In this document: positions 25,901-37,105 of the stretch, in pieces | Position numbering within the stretch: position 1 is the first letter of the stretch | Layout of the letters: every line of letters begins with the position of its first letter | Assembly (NCBI GenBank): GCA_905250125.1 | Contig: CAJNOL010000093.1 | Coordinates: 1 to 64,000, forward strand | DNA from: Rotaria sordida | Taxonomy: Eukaryota; Rotifera; Eurotatoria; Philodinida; Philodinidae | DNA length: 64,000 nt | Direction: 5' to 3' | Translations under genes and position numbers: made by a program | Notes under the pieces: generated by a model | Told to the model about the DNA's origin: nothing | The model's input: the letters and a program-made list of their open reading frames with translations, nothing else | The model's database searches: none

Positions 25901-26451
25901 GATCTGCATAACACAGCATATTTATATAATGTTTTGCACTTTTTATCTTAAAGAAATTCAAACAAATAATAATGCAATCTGATTTATTCTTCAAATCAGT
26001 CCAATCAGACAAAAAAGCGAAAATAAAATTCGACCAAAAAACAGATCAATTTTGCTACAGTCACGAAAACGTATACAAGATACATCGATGTACTTTAGAT
26101 ACAAACTACACTATCCAGAGATTGATGATATGCTACGCCTTTGACTATCACTGCCTAGTATATGTGATATAAATAAGTTTTCTTTTTTATGATCGAAAGC
26201 TTGGCCTCTTAGTAATTTTGGTTCAAAATGACTCATACATTTTGTAGTTCTTCTCTTCCTTTGATTGTCAATTTTTTTAAATCTTTTACTTGGTTTTGCT
26301 CCTATCACGTGCATCAACGTTGGAAAAATGATGCGTTATGATATGTGTATGCAGTCTTCTTTCGCTATTGCATATTTTCTTTTTTTAGTTGAATGTTCGA
26401 TTTAAATTATACTTTATTCGTTATTTTAGATTTTTGTCAACTAATATATAT
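22929..26451. other. 3.5-kb stretch, no gene seen
   Basis: No convincing coding sequence. A minus-strand frame at 25602-26012 (136 codons) opens with TTG and has no recognisable motif, so I leave it out. Confidence 0.45.
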
Positions 26452-28455
26452 ATGGAACAAATTAAACGATCACAAAATAATATTGATAATGATTATCATG
26501 ATAGTAAAAGAATAAAAAAAAGTAGTAAAAGTTATAGTCAATTTTTTGTGATGATATTCTTTTTTTGTTTTTTATAGTAGTACAGATCGAAATGTACTGG
26601 TTAGTGTACAAAAAACAACGTTTTTGTTTTTAGTAATTATCTCTTATTTTTTTTTAGTTTAACAAAAATGTTCATTACTGCTTTTGAAGATCTGTCTAAT
26701 GAACTTTTCTACAAAATATTTGAATTTCTTGATTCTTATCATGTGTTTGAAGCTTTTCATGATCTCAATAAACGATTTCAAAATCTTCTTGTTAATTCAA
26801 ATCTTCCAATTAAAATCAATATTTCATCTATATCAAAATATAGATTTCGACGTTATTTGACACATTTTATCATACCTCACACTAATCAAATTAAATCATT
26901 AAGACTATTCAATCCATTTGCTGCTGATATAAGTTTATTACTATTTCCAATAATGACAAATTTAACTCGACTTGAGTCATTAACTATAAATAATATTGAA
27001 TATAATTATATTGAAGAAATTATAAATCATTTATCTTCTTTACCTGTTTTATCTTCACTAATTATTATATCAATTGATTATATGAAAAAAATCAAAATGA
27101 TATTTATCAGAAAATATTTCGTTTATCTGCACTGAAATATTGTCAAATGCACTTTGAAACATTACGAAATCTAAGACCTTTGTCTATTTCTACGAATGAA
27201 TTCAGTCTTATCGAATATCTCATCATCAATAATAAAGTTTCCCTTAATCAATTTGATAGTGTATTATCATATGTTCCCCTACTACGTCGTTTATCATTGG
27301 GCCATTTATATGGATATTGAGCGAGTCGAACATCCATGGACATAATTACTTTAAATTATTTGACACATGTGTCTCTTAAATTGTATTCTGTCAGTTTTGA
27401 CGATTTTGAATCAATCATCAATGATTTTTTTCATAAAGTTCAAATTTTACGTATTCAAGTAAGTTGTCTGACATATTTCACTTCTAATATGGAATATTTG
27501 AATGCCAATCGTTGGGAGCGATTAATTTCAACTCATATGTTAAACCTATGTATCTTTGATTTTGAACATCAATATCGAACATGGTTTTACAATGATGATC
27601 GACAAGTATATGAAGCTCAAATAAATATGTTCAATTCATTATTTTGGATAGAACGACAAATGGTTCTTTGAAAATCAGTATTATCGAATCAGATATTCGA
27701 ATATTGCTACTTTCTATTCGACAAATCCATATAGGTAGAATTAAACTTGTTTATTTATAACAACTATATATCTATGTAATTTTACTTTACAGAAAAAAAT
27801 GTTACATTTTATGTGAAGATTTAAGCAAAAAAAAATTGGATCATATGATCTTGACACTAAAGACAATCCAGTTCATCATGTTTGTATTCATAGTACAAAT
27901 GTAATGGAAAAATTCGTGGGTAATTTTCGAAATGTTACTGAACTTACTCTCTTCGATACATTTGATGTATCCTGCGATTCAATTGTAAGAGGTCTTAATC
28001 GTATTATTCCTTTGAAACAACTTTCTACATTATCCCTTGATTGTCATCGTTTTCCTTTCGATCAAGTAATCGAACTACTTAATTCTATATTATTTTATCG
28101 AGCAGATTCTACTTCAATTCAACAAAATAAAATATTTCAAATTGTATCCATTACAAATACTATTTAAAATGTCATAATTACTAAAGAAAGTACATTAGAA
28201 AAAATTCAATTACTTGTTGCTCTTTCTCCTCGATTAGAATATCTTACAATTAATTTATTTCAAAAAGACTTGGAAACAATAGCAAAATTTTTATTATCGA
28301 AATTTAATAATAATAGTCGTCATTTATCTTCATTATGTATTTCAAAACAACGTAGAGATTTGATAGGAAAATTGAGAATTTTGATTGAAATAGAAAAACT
28401 TCTTGATGACTTTACGATAAAATTTAGTAATCGAAAACTTTATTTATGGTGGTAG
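26452..28455 (+). pseudogene. F-box protein pseudogene (bdelloid F-box/LRR-like family)
   Basis: Pieces in successive frames form one F-box type protein. A first exon-like piece starts MEQIKRSQNN at 26452. The F-box region starts at 26668 (EDLSNELFYKIFEFLD). Leucine-rich strand/turn repeats follow, and the end LLDDFTIKFSNRKLYLWW is at 28455. It is broken: a one-base shift in an A-run near 27082-27090, an in-frame TGA at 27318-27320, another shift or stop near 27670, damage over 27672-27900, and a TAA near 28166. F-box proteins link substrates to SCF ubiquitin ligases. I recognise the sequence as a family I associate with bdelloid rotifers. Pseudogene rather than mis-assembly because lesions are multiple. 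A donor before 26580 in the right phase for the second exon is not visible, which adds to the decay. Confidence 0.75.
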
Positions 28456-28603
28456 ATTTTATTTTTTCTTATACTAATATATATATATATATTAATCTTG
28501 AATATTAATATTTTTTTTAATCTGGAGAAAAATTTATCATTAGCATGTATTTATATGATTCTTTTTTTTTAAATCTAAAGAAATGATTTAACAATATTCT
28601 TAT

Positions 28604-29421
28604 AATGGAACTGTTTGTCATGTCAGTTGATTTGATTAACTATATTCGAATTAAACTGTCACCCTCAACGAGAAACTATCAAATTAAAAATACGAACTGC
28701 TAATGGCGAGCCTGAATTGAGTTATGCAAATTTTCAGATATTGACAATTTAGGTATATAAAAGTAAGTTCACAGAAAAAGTCATGAATGATTCTTCCAGA
28801 GAAGCTACTCAATCGTGATCATCAGACTTTGCTCAATTTAATATATGTTGTAGAGAGAATAATTTTAAGAATTTTGAAGCAAGACATTTGAAAAAATATT
28901 GTTTCACTCTCGAAATGTTAAAATTTATCTGAGGGCACTTATCGTCAAGAAAAGATATTTGTTGTGATATTCATATCTCATCAAAAATACATTGATTTGG
29001 CTTGCAATTTTTTACTGTACATTCATCTCAAGTTGATGTACTTATCAGAGAAAAATGAGTTGAAACGAGCGAACTGTTGATGAGTTGATTGTACTAGCAG
29101 CTACATGACAAGGCAGGCATTTTTTGACATTTTTCAATAAGACTCTACAAACTGTTCTACAAGACCTCCAGATTAGTTCTTGCATAACTACGTAGTGCTC
29201 AGTGTGTCCTGTAAAGCTACATGGGCTCGACTTCTATTGAGCGCATACTTTAGAAGATCGAACTCACCAAAATGGTGATTTCGGTCAAAATAATGATTTT
29301 GTGGAAGATCTTCTGAGTGATAGAAATTATATAGAAAGCAATTCGATAGTTTCTCGTTTAGGGCGATAGTTTAATCCGAATATAGTTAATAAAATCAACT
29401 GGCATAACAAACGATTCCATT
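28604..29421. mobile_element. About 818-bp element with about 82-bp terminal inverted repeats
   Basis: The left arm 28604-28684 and right arm 29338-29421 are inverted copies at roughly 85-90% identity. They share blocks AATGGAA, GTTTGT, CAGTTGATTT, ATTAACTATATTCG, ATTAAACT and AACGAGAAACTATC. The interior of about 650 bp has no coding frame. This is the form of a non-autonomous DNA transposon. I could not identify a target duplication or superfamily. It lies directly downstream of the F-box pseudogene. Confidence 0.65.
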
Positions 29422-30121
29422 GTCAGTCCACGTTTTATCTGAATTATTGCATTAGAAAATTTGTAAATAATATGAAAATATAATGTACTTCACAAAATAA
29501 TTTTCTATGTACAGAAAACAGTTCATATTCATATTTTTTGTATTTGTTCCATCATATGTTTCTGTACAGAAAAAGACAGACAAAATCTATACTTCGTAAT
29601 TACTGTGTCCTGATGATAATTGTAAGTTAATGTTTTGTAATGTTCTCTTCGTATTTTTTGTATCAATAACTTATCAGTCATTCATTATTATTCATTAACG
29701 AATCAATCGAACATAAACACCTAGTCCACTATATCATCATGCTTAATCTATTCAAAGTTCATCTGTTAACAAACATTCATCTTATTCATTTTCTTTTGTT
29801 AACATTACATTGAGTTTCAATTCATTCAGACTGACAGTTTCGAAAGTATTCACTGTACAAATCTTCAAAAAAAAGGCTCAAGTTATTCAATGAATACAAA
29901 TACCTTTGCTTATTTCATGGTACGTAACTGTATGAAATCATCGAATATTAAATTACAAAAAAAAACTTTTTTTTTTAACGGACATTCCCATTGTGGAATG
30001 ACTATGGATTCCAGTAGGACACATACTCAAATGATAGTTTCAATCAATTCACTCGAGACAACATTGTTTGAAATAAATTAGTTCTAAACATATTCATATA
30101 AGTCTCAAAAGATTCGGCTTG
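29422..30121. other. intergenic, no gene seen
   Basis: AT-rich with no recognised feature. A 63-codon plus-strand frame at 29890 has no supporting motif. Confidence 0.45.
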
Positions 30122-31861
30122 TTAATCATATTGTCTTGTCCACCAGGCAAGGCTAATGAGACAGACAGTGAATATAAGTGGCAAGACAGGTAGTTCGAAA
30201 CCGCATCCATTTGGTATGCCATTCTTGTGTCGGCTAGGTAAAGTGATTCCAATGCCACCGTGATTAGCCGCTTGCTCGAGCAATAACTGATGTTTCCGGA
30301 CAAAACGTCGCGCTCGAAATGCATTGAAAACACATAATATCGATCGATGCAAACCTCTATGAGAAATAGGACGAGTAAAAAAATGAAAAGATACCTCGTT
30401 TGTTCGTACTTCAAACAGCCGATGAGCACCATACAGCGAGTGCATAGATGAATATTCATCAGTTCATTCTTCGTCAACCCACTAGTTAACGCACAGTAAA
30501 GAATCAAACCGAGAAGTAGACCCTTCATAGTAAAAGTTAATGAGAGCACAACCTTGTTCCTTTAGCATACCTTAAGGAAACCAACAAGATTGTAAACAAA
30601 ACAATGAGTGCGATGTTGGCAGCAAAGTTCCAGAGCTCGCACTTCTGTCGTATATTCGCTTGATACGTGTGATGGATGATCTTTCAACTCGACCGATTCG
30701 AAAAATGCTATACAAACAATGAATATTTATTTGATAGTGAAAACAGATCCCGTGAACAAATATCATCGAACTCTTTTTCTACTCACCTAATAATTCTTGA
30801 TTGACTTGCTGAGTACATTCACCTCCTAAGTCGTGCCCTGCATGTTCGAGTTTGACGAGTCGACAGTCAAGTGTCTAAAACAGGATCTGAAATGGCACTT
30901 GTTTGAAATAAGAAGGAGAAAATACTCGTTGAAGCATATAGGAATTAGTCTCGCGCACAAGTCGGTCTTCAGTACCCACCATAACCAAGCAAGGAAAATT
31001 TGAATATCGAATTTTTAATAGATCAGCGTAGCTTATGTAGTGTCGTTGAACAGCAAACATTTGACCAAAATTGCCGACTAGCGATAGAGGAACACGAGTC
31101 TTGAATCTTTCACGATAATAATCGTAGAAATACTAAAAGATTAAATATTATCGAAAAGAGGTGACAAAAAGAATAAAGAACATTTTCAAGAATGACTTTG
31201 CTATGAATAAGTTCAGTTTGCTTGGGTGTTAACTGACCTGTCGTTTCTCAGAATCGCTTAGTGTCTTTCGACTATAAAGCATGGCAAGAGCATTTTCCAC
31301 AAGTTGATGGTCGTCACGTATTGTAAACGTTCGAATAATGTGGCGCATGCCAATGAATGGCGCTTGACCCATTAAACCACCAGCATGTGTGGCCATGAGG
31401 GTGAGTGAAAGAATTCTACGATTTGCTAATAGAGCCAATTCTAATGCAATCATTCCACCCATAGAGACACCCACTACGTGACACTGAGCCCAACCCAGAT
31501 GATCAATCAATCCCAAGGCGTCTTTAGCCATTTGAACTGTTGTATATTCGAGTGTCAACGGCGTTGACGATCGACCACAGCCACGATTGTCATAACTCAC
31601 ACACTACTCAAATTGATTTATCAATTCGCATCTATTTTCCTTACCTGATAGTTGGATTGTTCACGAAAGAAATCAGTCTACGAAGGAAGAATGAAGTCAC
31701 ATATTACATGAGTAACATATTTTCTTTCTTACCTGATATTTCCAAGCTTGACCTTCGGTTCTCAAACCCATAATAAACAATACTTTAATTTGACCCGAGC
31801 CATGTACCTCATAGTATAACTTAACACTTTGGTGCGATACCGGCAAAGTCACATAAGGCAT
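30122..31861 (-). CDS. Alpha/beta hydrolase with hydrophobic C-terminal segments
   Basis: Eight exons join in phase at GT..AG sites: 31861-31733, 31677-31645, 31603-31238, 31132-30926, 30874-30787, 30707-30571, 30522-30395 and 30356-30122. They give 440 residues with introns of 38-105 bp. The fold is shown by FIMGL near residue 30, YDNRGCGRSS (58-67), the nucleophile elbow VGVSMGGM with Ser101, acid Asp232 in VGTEDRLV and base His259 in EHAGH. Substrate is not predictable; the family covers esterases, lipases, lactonases and epoxide hydrolases. After the catalytic domain come two hydrophobic stretches (GLLLGLILYCALTSG and LPLIFTVCLISLAWW), suggesting membrane attachment. I start at ATG 31861 because the upstream in-frame codon is GTG and an acceptor CTTCAG lies two bases before the ATG. 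The exon 4 donor (CGA/GTATTT) is the least certain join. Confidence 0.8.
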
Positions 31862-34147
31862 ATCTGAAGAACAATATCGAATTCTTTGATTTCTCACTGC
31901 AGTCTATATTATTTCTTTGATTGATCATGGAAGAAACTTTCACAAAGATTAGTCATCGTTAAAACAATTCACAATGAAATTTGAAAAAAATGTAGACATG
32001 GTTAACGATTCTATCGAATAACTATATTTGAAGAATTTATAAATTTCCTATTTACTCTATGCTATATGATTCAGACGAATAAAATGCGACACTATTGATC
32101 TCATGAAGCCTTATTATAATCTCAGCGCCGTAGCTAAATTCCGAAAACATGAGATATTCATCTTAATGAATTAACTCCTACAGACCTCATCTTTTTTTTT
32201 GTAAAGTTTGTTGGCTAACTTAGATAAGTGAATTGCGCCTCGAGGTCGATAAAATATATACACAGTTAACAAGAGAGAGAAAGCATCTATGACACTCCAT
32301 TTTCATATCAGACTTATCTGTTATCGTGCAGAAACGAGTAAATAGATAAAAGAAAAATGAATTCTACAACACAGATTGGCCCAAGTATGAAATTCAATTG
32401 CACAAGAGGCTTGTGAAAGTTGAAATTTAGTCATAGAAACAAGAAAGACTAAAGTCTTTTGACGACTAACGAAAAAAGAATATATCGTAAGTGTCAAATG
32501 TAGCAGAAAATTTTTATTTTCTTGACAGTTATATTTTTCAACAATAATAAAAGAATTAAAAAGAATTGAATCTTCGAATGTTGTATAAAATGAAATGTCG
32601 TTGTTGGTTCTCAGCGAATGACAACAGAGTACTTCGACTATGCTAGCTTTATCAATAGTATGATGAAGCCTTCAATAAATTGAAATTTTGATCACTTGAA
32701 TACACGACTGCCAAAACTTCAGACAGTTATAGAAGAGCATTTCATAATAGCTAATCTCTATTTTTGATATTTTCCCTGAAAGATAAATCGATGCGTTACT
32801 ATCACATTTTTTTGTAGGATAAAACTTTTTTCTTCGATTCTGATAATTCAATTACGCCTACACTTGTGCATAGTCGTTCATAATCCTCACGAAAAAATTT
32901 ACGTCTGAACTTGGCCGACTTAGCTCGTTCTTTCTACACGGTTTCAGTCATACGTATAACTGTCAAACAATAAGCTACATTGAAACGAATTTTAATGTCA
33001 GCTAGGATGTGACGCTATGGCTCAAGAGAAGACCCCCCATATCCACACTCATGCCTACGTTCACAGCCACACCCTGTCATGTAAATACTTCTGGAAAAAT
33101 GTATTACGAAGACCCATTAAGAGTAAAGATTAAATGGTTTCAGCTGGATCAGATCATGATTTAATTTGAATAATACCGTATCAAGAGCAATAGACAAGTC
33201 AATGAATTACTTTTTAATGTTGTTTTTTATATAATTTATTATTTTTTTCTGTTTTAATTGTACATATGGGCAGACCATCACAAGGCATTTGCTGTCATTT
33301 ATCACACAGAAAAAGCTATTAGTGGCATATATATATAAGGAAAACACACTCTGATATACGATGATGCAATAAGTAGTAAAAACAATTAAGAAACAAAGCA
33401 CCATGCAAACTATGGACTCCGGTGATATCTAGAGATCGGTTACATTCATTAGTAGAGATCTGACTCCATTAATGGTCAATAAGAATTGTTTTTGCGAACA
33501 GACAAATCATTAGTTTCTAGTTCGAGATCTTGTGATTTAGAGTTATGGCAGAAATGCTAATCATTCTTGAATACGATATAAGGAGTGACAGTTAGTTTGA
33601 GTGGAACGATCAAGAAAAAACTGTAACTGAAATATATCAAATCAGACGATATATAAATCGGTATGTTGTATTTTTTCCGAAAGCTGAGTTTCACGCAAAC
33701 GCTAAGTGTAACAATAATACAGTCGAACTTGTCTGAGAAGAAATACATATGAAAGATATCGGTAAATCAAGTCGGTAATTTTAGTTTTTCAAAAGAAACT
33801 AACGTCATAAATCATTTCTGTCAACGATATACTGCATATACGATAAATAACGGCTGTTCAGAATGAATTTCATTCCAAGTACATTAGTGGATCCCACATT
33901 CGAGATTGATTCGATGCTTCATACATATATAGCCATAGACAATTCTATTAATTTCCTTCTTTTATATATATGTGAGCACGTTAGTTCTCACATTTCTCTA
34001 CTTGAATATAATATGTTCAATGAGATTATATCCTTCCAGTAGAGGGTTAGCGATGTTTATGTCACGTTACTTATGCACTCTTCTCGCTTGAATACAATAC
34101 AATACAATATATGAAGAAAATAATGTTCTACTTAAAAGAAAATCAGC
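31862..34147. other. 2.3-kb intergenic stretch, no gene seen
   Basis: No supported coding region. A short C-rich block near 33032-33080 resembles the decayed CACACTCAC-type repeat seen elsewhere in the window. Confidence 0.45.
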
Positions 34148-34858
34148 TCAAACATTAGTTTCATCATCATCATTACTATTATTTAATGTATGCTCGCCAA
34201 TATTGTCGTCACTATCGATAAGGTCATTTTCCAATTCTTTAGCGTTTTTGTCTGCAGCCGTAAATAATTCTTCGTGCTTATAGATATGTGCAAAATAGCC
34301 AGAAGCATGTTCAGGATCATATTTTGATAGGGCATTCATTATAAAATTGTACAATATCGTCCAAAGTGAACCGTACATTCTGTTATCAAATATAATTCTT
34401 TAAGCCCGCCCCATTAAGTTCAATAGGGTTCAAGACACAATGCTTCGCTGGTATTCTAACAATTTCAATATCATGTTTACTCACTATTTTATCAACTACG
34501 AATTCTCTTGATGGTAAATGCAAATGAGTAAAACTTAATTGAATTAACTCTACATTTTGTCATGTAAGATTCGAATTTGATTTTTCAGGAAGTTAACCAA
34601 TCAACAAATAATTGTTTTTTTTTCATGCATGTTTAGGTGGTTCGGATTTTTGTGTTAGCTTCTTATGTCATACGGCATCGTCTATGCTAATAACAATTTT
34701 AGTCGTTTTTCCATGTTCAGATCGTAGAGTACTGGCTACATTGTCCAATCATTCGACAAAACGATTGCTGTCCATAAAATGCACTTCATCATACTTGAAA
34801 ATATCCAATGCACAAAGATGAAAACTGTTTAGACCAATGAGACGGTTAATCACTAAAC
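34148..34858 (-). pseudogene. Decayed DDE transposase (Tc1/IS630-like)
   Basis: Reading the minus strand from about 34858 gives one transposase-like frame: NRFVE-stop-LDNVAS, SEPPKHA-stop-KK, PSREFVVDKIVSKHDIEIVRIPAKHC, then VLNPIELNGAGLKNY, which is the typical region around the third catalytic acidic residue of Tc1-like DDE enzymes. A frameshift near 34335 leads to an acidic C-terminal tail ending at 34148. Stops lie at 34749-34751, 34668-34670, 34623-34625, 34593-34595, 34560-34562 and 34386-34388. Five are TGA and one TAA, and several stand where the family usually has Trp. An adjoining minus-strand frame at 34916-35107 may be an earlier part but has no diagnostic motif. It cannot encode an active enzyme. 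Confidence 0.7.
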
Positions 34859-35107
34859 GCTGTTCTATAAAAATCAGAAAAAAGTTCATTTTATAAGAAT
34901 TTTGAAGATAAAATCTTAGTCATCACCTTCTTTTTTACTGTTTCGAAAATGATCATACCTTATATCATCAAGCAATACAATTGTTTTTTTCTTCATTTTT
35001 CCATCATCAAGTCTTTTCATGATAATATAATATGAAATTACTTGATCGTACCTGACTGATTTTCTAAAGTCCGTGGCACGTTGTGCTAGAACGGTCAACG
35101 AATCCAT

Positions 35108-36538
35108 GAAGACCTTTCCTTTTATTCTTTCCTTATACTTTTGATTTTCAACAGTGAAATAGATTTTATCTTTTAATAAGAATTGAAACGTTAATCTATA
35201 ATCGTAAATTGTCCAAAATTTGTTAATTGCTTTTTTTTGAACGAGTTAAATGGCTGACTGGCGAGAAAAGCGTTGATAATAACGTAGCGTAAGACGAACG
35301 AGTAAATCTTACAAATTCTTCTTTGTATTCCTTTCATTCTTTCATTTCATGCTTTGACCGATAGACTATATTCGCGAAATACGAAGTATTGCTTCGACAC
35401 GATCAGTAACATTATTAAGAGAGATGGATAACCATGCTTTTCTTTTTCAATGAAAGCGACAACAAAAAAGTGCCACTGTCTTATATTGTAACGAAAATTC
35501 TTTCAACATTGTCAAAAAAGAAAAAAACTATTAGATCTGAAATGATAAATTATAATATATGCTACAAAGAACAACCCTTACTCATAATATTGTTACAATT
35601 TGCCTAAAGTACACGATTGTAGGGTTATATTATCTCTCTTTGTAACACAAGAAAAATTATTTTTTTAATATTTTGTTTTAAAGAAAATGGAGTTCTATGA
35701 CTTCGGAGAAACTGCCTGATTCATCTACGTTTTGCAAGATAAAACATTTGTATAGATCTAGTTTTATAGGAGACTCTTTGCGCAATCTACTCATGCAAAA
35801 AAACCAGTAGACTCTTATGGCAGTTTTTTAGCAATCAAGTACGATTTTACAAAGATTCTATGAAAAACTGTTCTCGAGATTTTTTTCTCAGAAAGGACTT
35901 TGCTTATGAAAATATGCGTCTAAGTTTTGATTATCAATAGGTGAAAACTCCAGGTCTTCATATTGTTCCTATTGAAAGTTATTCAAAATACATCCGAGTA
36001 TCTCGAATTCTGGCACTCATAATAATTCTTCTAAAAAAATCACTTGCATCTCCGTTTTGTAGAGCGATTTGAAAACTATCAAAATCATTATTTAAATTTC
36101 TTCAGTTAATCATCCTTGACGACGAATCTAAAATACGAAGAGTGAGCTAAACTTTTCCTTTACTTTAAAAATATCTAATTAATTTATGTTGTTTTGGGGT
36201 AATTGTTCGAGATTATTCAATAGATGTCGTTGATTTGACGACCGTTTAATTTTGTTTTCTTTAGGCTAAAGAAAACAAGTAGTTTTCATTTTTTTCTTTT
36301 GTTATTCTATTATTTCATTTTAATACAAAGTGTTTGGTGAGAGAGCAAAAAAAACATTTTTATTCAATTTTTTCTGAGCAACAACTATAAAAGAACAACA
36401 CAACATAATTGTGTTACAGAAACAAAAAAGTATTGCTTATTTTTAATTGCGTCTTTGCTTCTGCATAGATCATTTCGTGTTTTACCGAATCTTTTCAATA
36501 TTGTTAATTTGAATAATTGATTTGCAAATTCTATTCGA
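35108..36538. other. intergenic, no gene seen
   Basis: AT-rich, no recognised features. It may hold the promoter of the plus-strand gene starting at 36539. Confidence 0.4.
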
Positions 36539-37105
36539 ATGGATAATCAATATTATACAGGAAATCAAACAAATCGATCTATCGAAAGCGGAACAAATGA
36601 TCAAAATTATTATATGCCACCGACTGTTTCTCGACCAATAGTTACACATTATATCTATCCAGAACAACTATCAACACCACGAACTACTAATATCAATAGT
36701 CAATATACAAATAGTCCAAGAAATAAATGTAAGATGCATTAAAATGAAGTAAAAAGATTGTTTCTTGTTTGTCTTATTGCAATAAAAAAAAATCGAAATA
36801 TTTAGATTGGTGGGGATCTTCTGGACCTTTTGACCCATATCGAACGACATATCAAGATTATGGTCAAGGGAAAATTCTAAATTATCAAAAACCTCATTCT
36901 CATTTAACTCAACCTTATTTTTATCAAGAAGTATGTTGTAAGATCTATATTTTCTTTCTACTTTTTTTTTCTCTCAATTATAAAGCTTCAAGGTATCTAT
37001 CGTCCGCCGGATTCAAATTCGAATAGAACTGACTTCTACGTACCACCATCACTCAATACGAGTCAATATTCATCGCCTTATGGTTCACCTCGATCAATGC
37101 GCTAA
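36539..37105 (+). CDS. Small Tyr/Pro/Ser/Asn-rich protein of unknown function
   Basis: Three exons, 36539-36728, 36806-36930 and 36986-37105, join in phase at GT..AG sites (introns 77 and 55 bp) to give 144 residues. I do not recognise a family. The product is rich in Tyr, Pro, Ser, Asn, Gln and Thr throughout. It has a central YWWGSSGPFDPYRTTYQDYG and a C-terminal VPPSLNTSQYSSPYGSPRSMR. It has no hydrophobic segment or signal peptide, so it is probably soluble and largely disordered. The same unusual composition continues across all three exons in the chosen phases, which supports the model. It could be a nuclear or cytoskeletal adaptor, but that is a guess. Confidence 0.65.

Noticed and set aside
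25602..26012. 136-codon minus-strand frame
   Set aside because: Starts with TTG, no recognisable motif, and an overlapping frame of similar quality on the other strand.
34148..34858. TGA read as Trp (alternative code)
   Set aside because: Intact neighbouring genes use TGG for Trp and TGA as a stop, and this copy also has a TAA and a frameshift.
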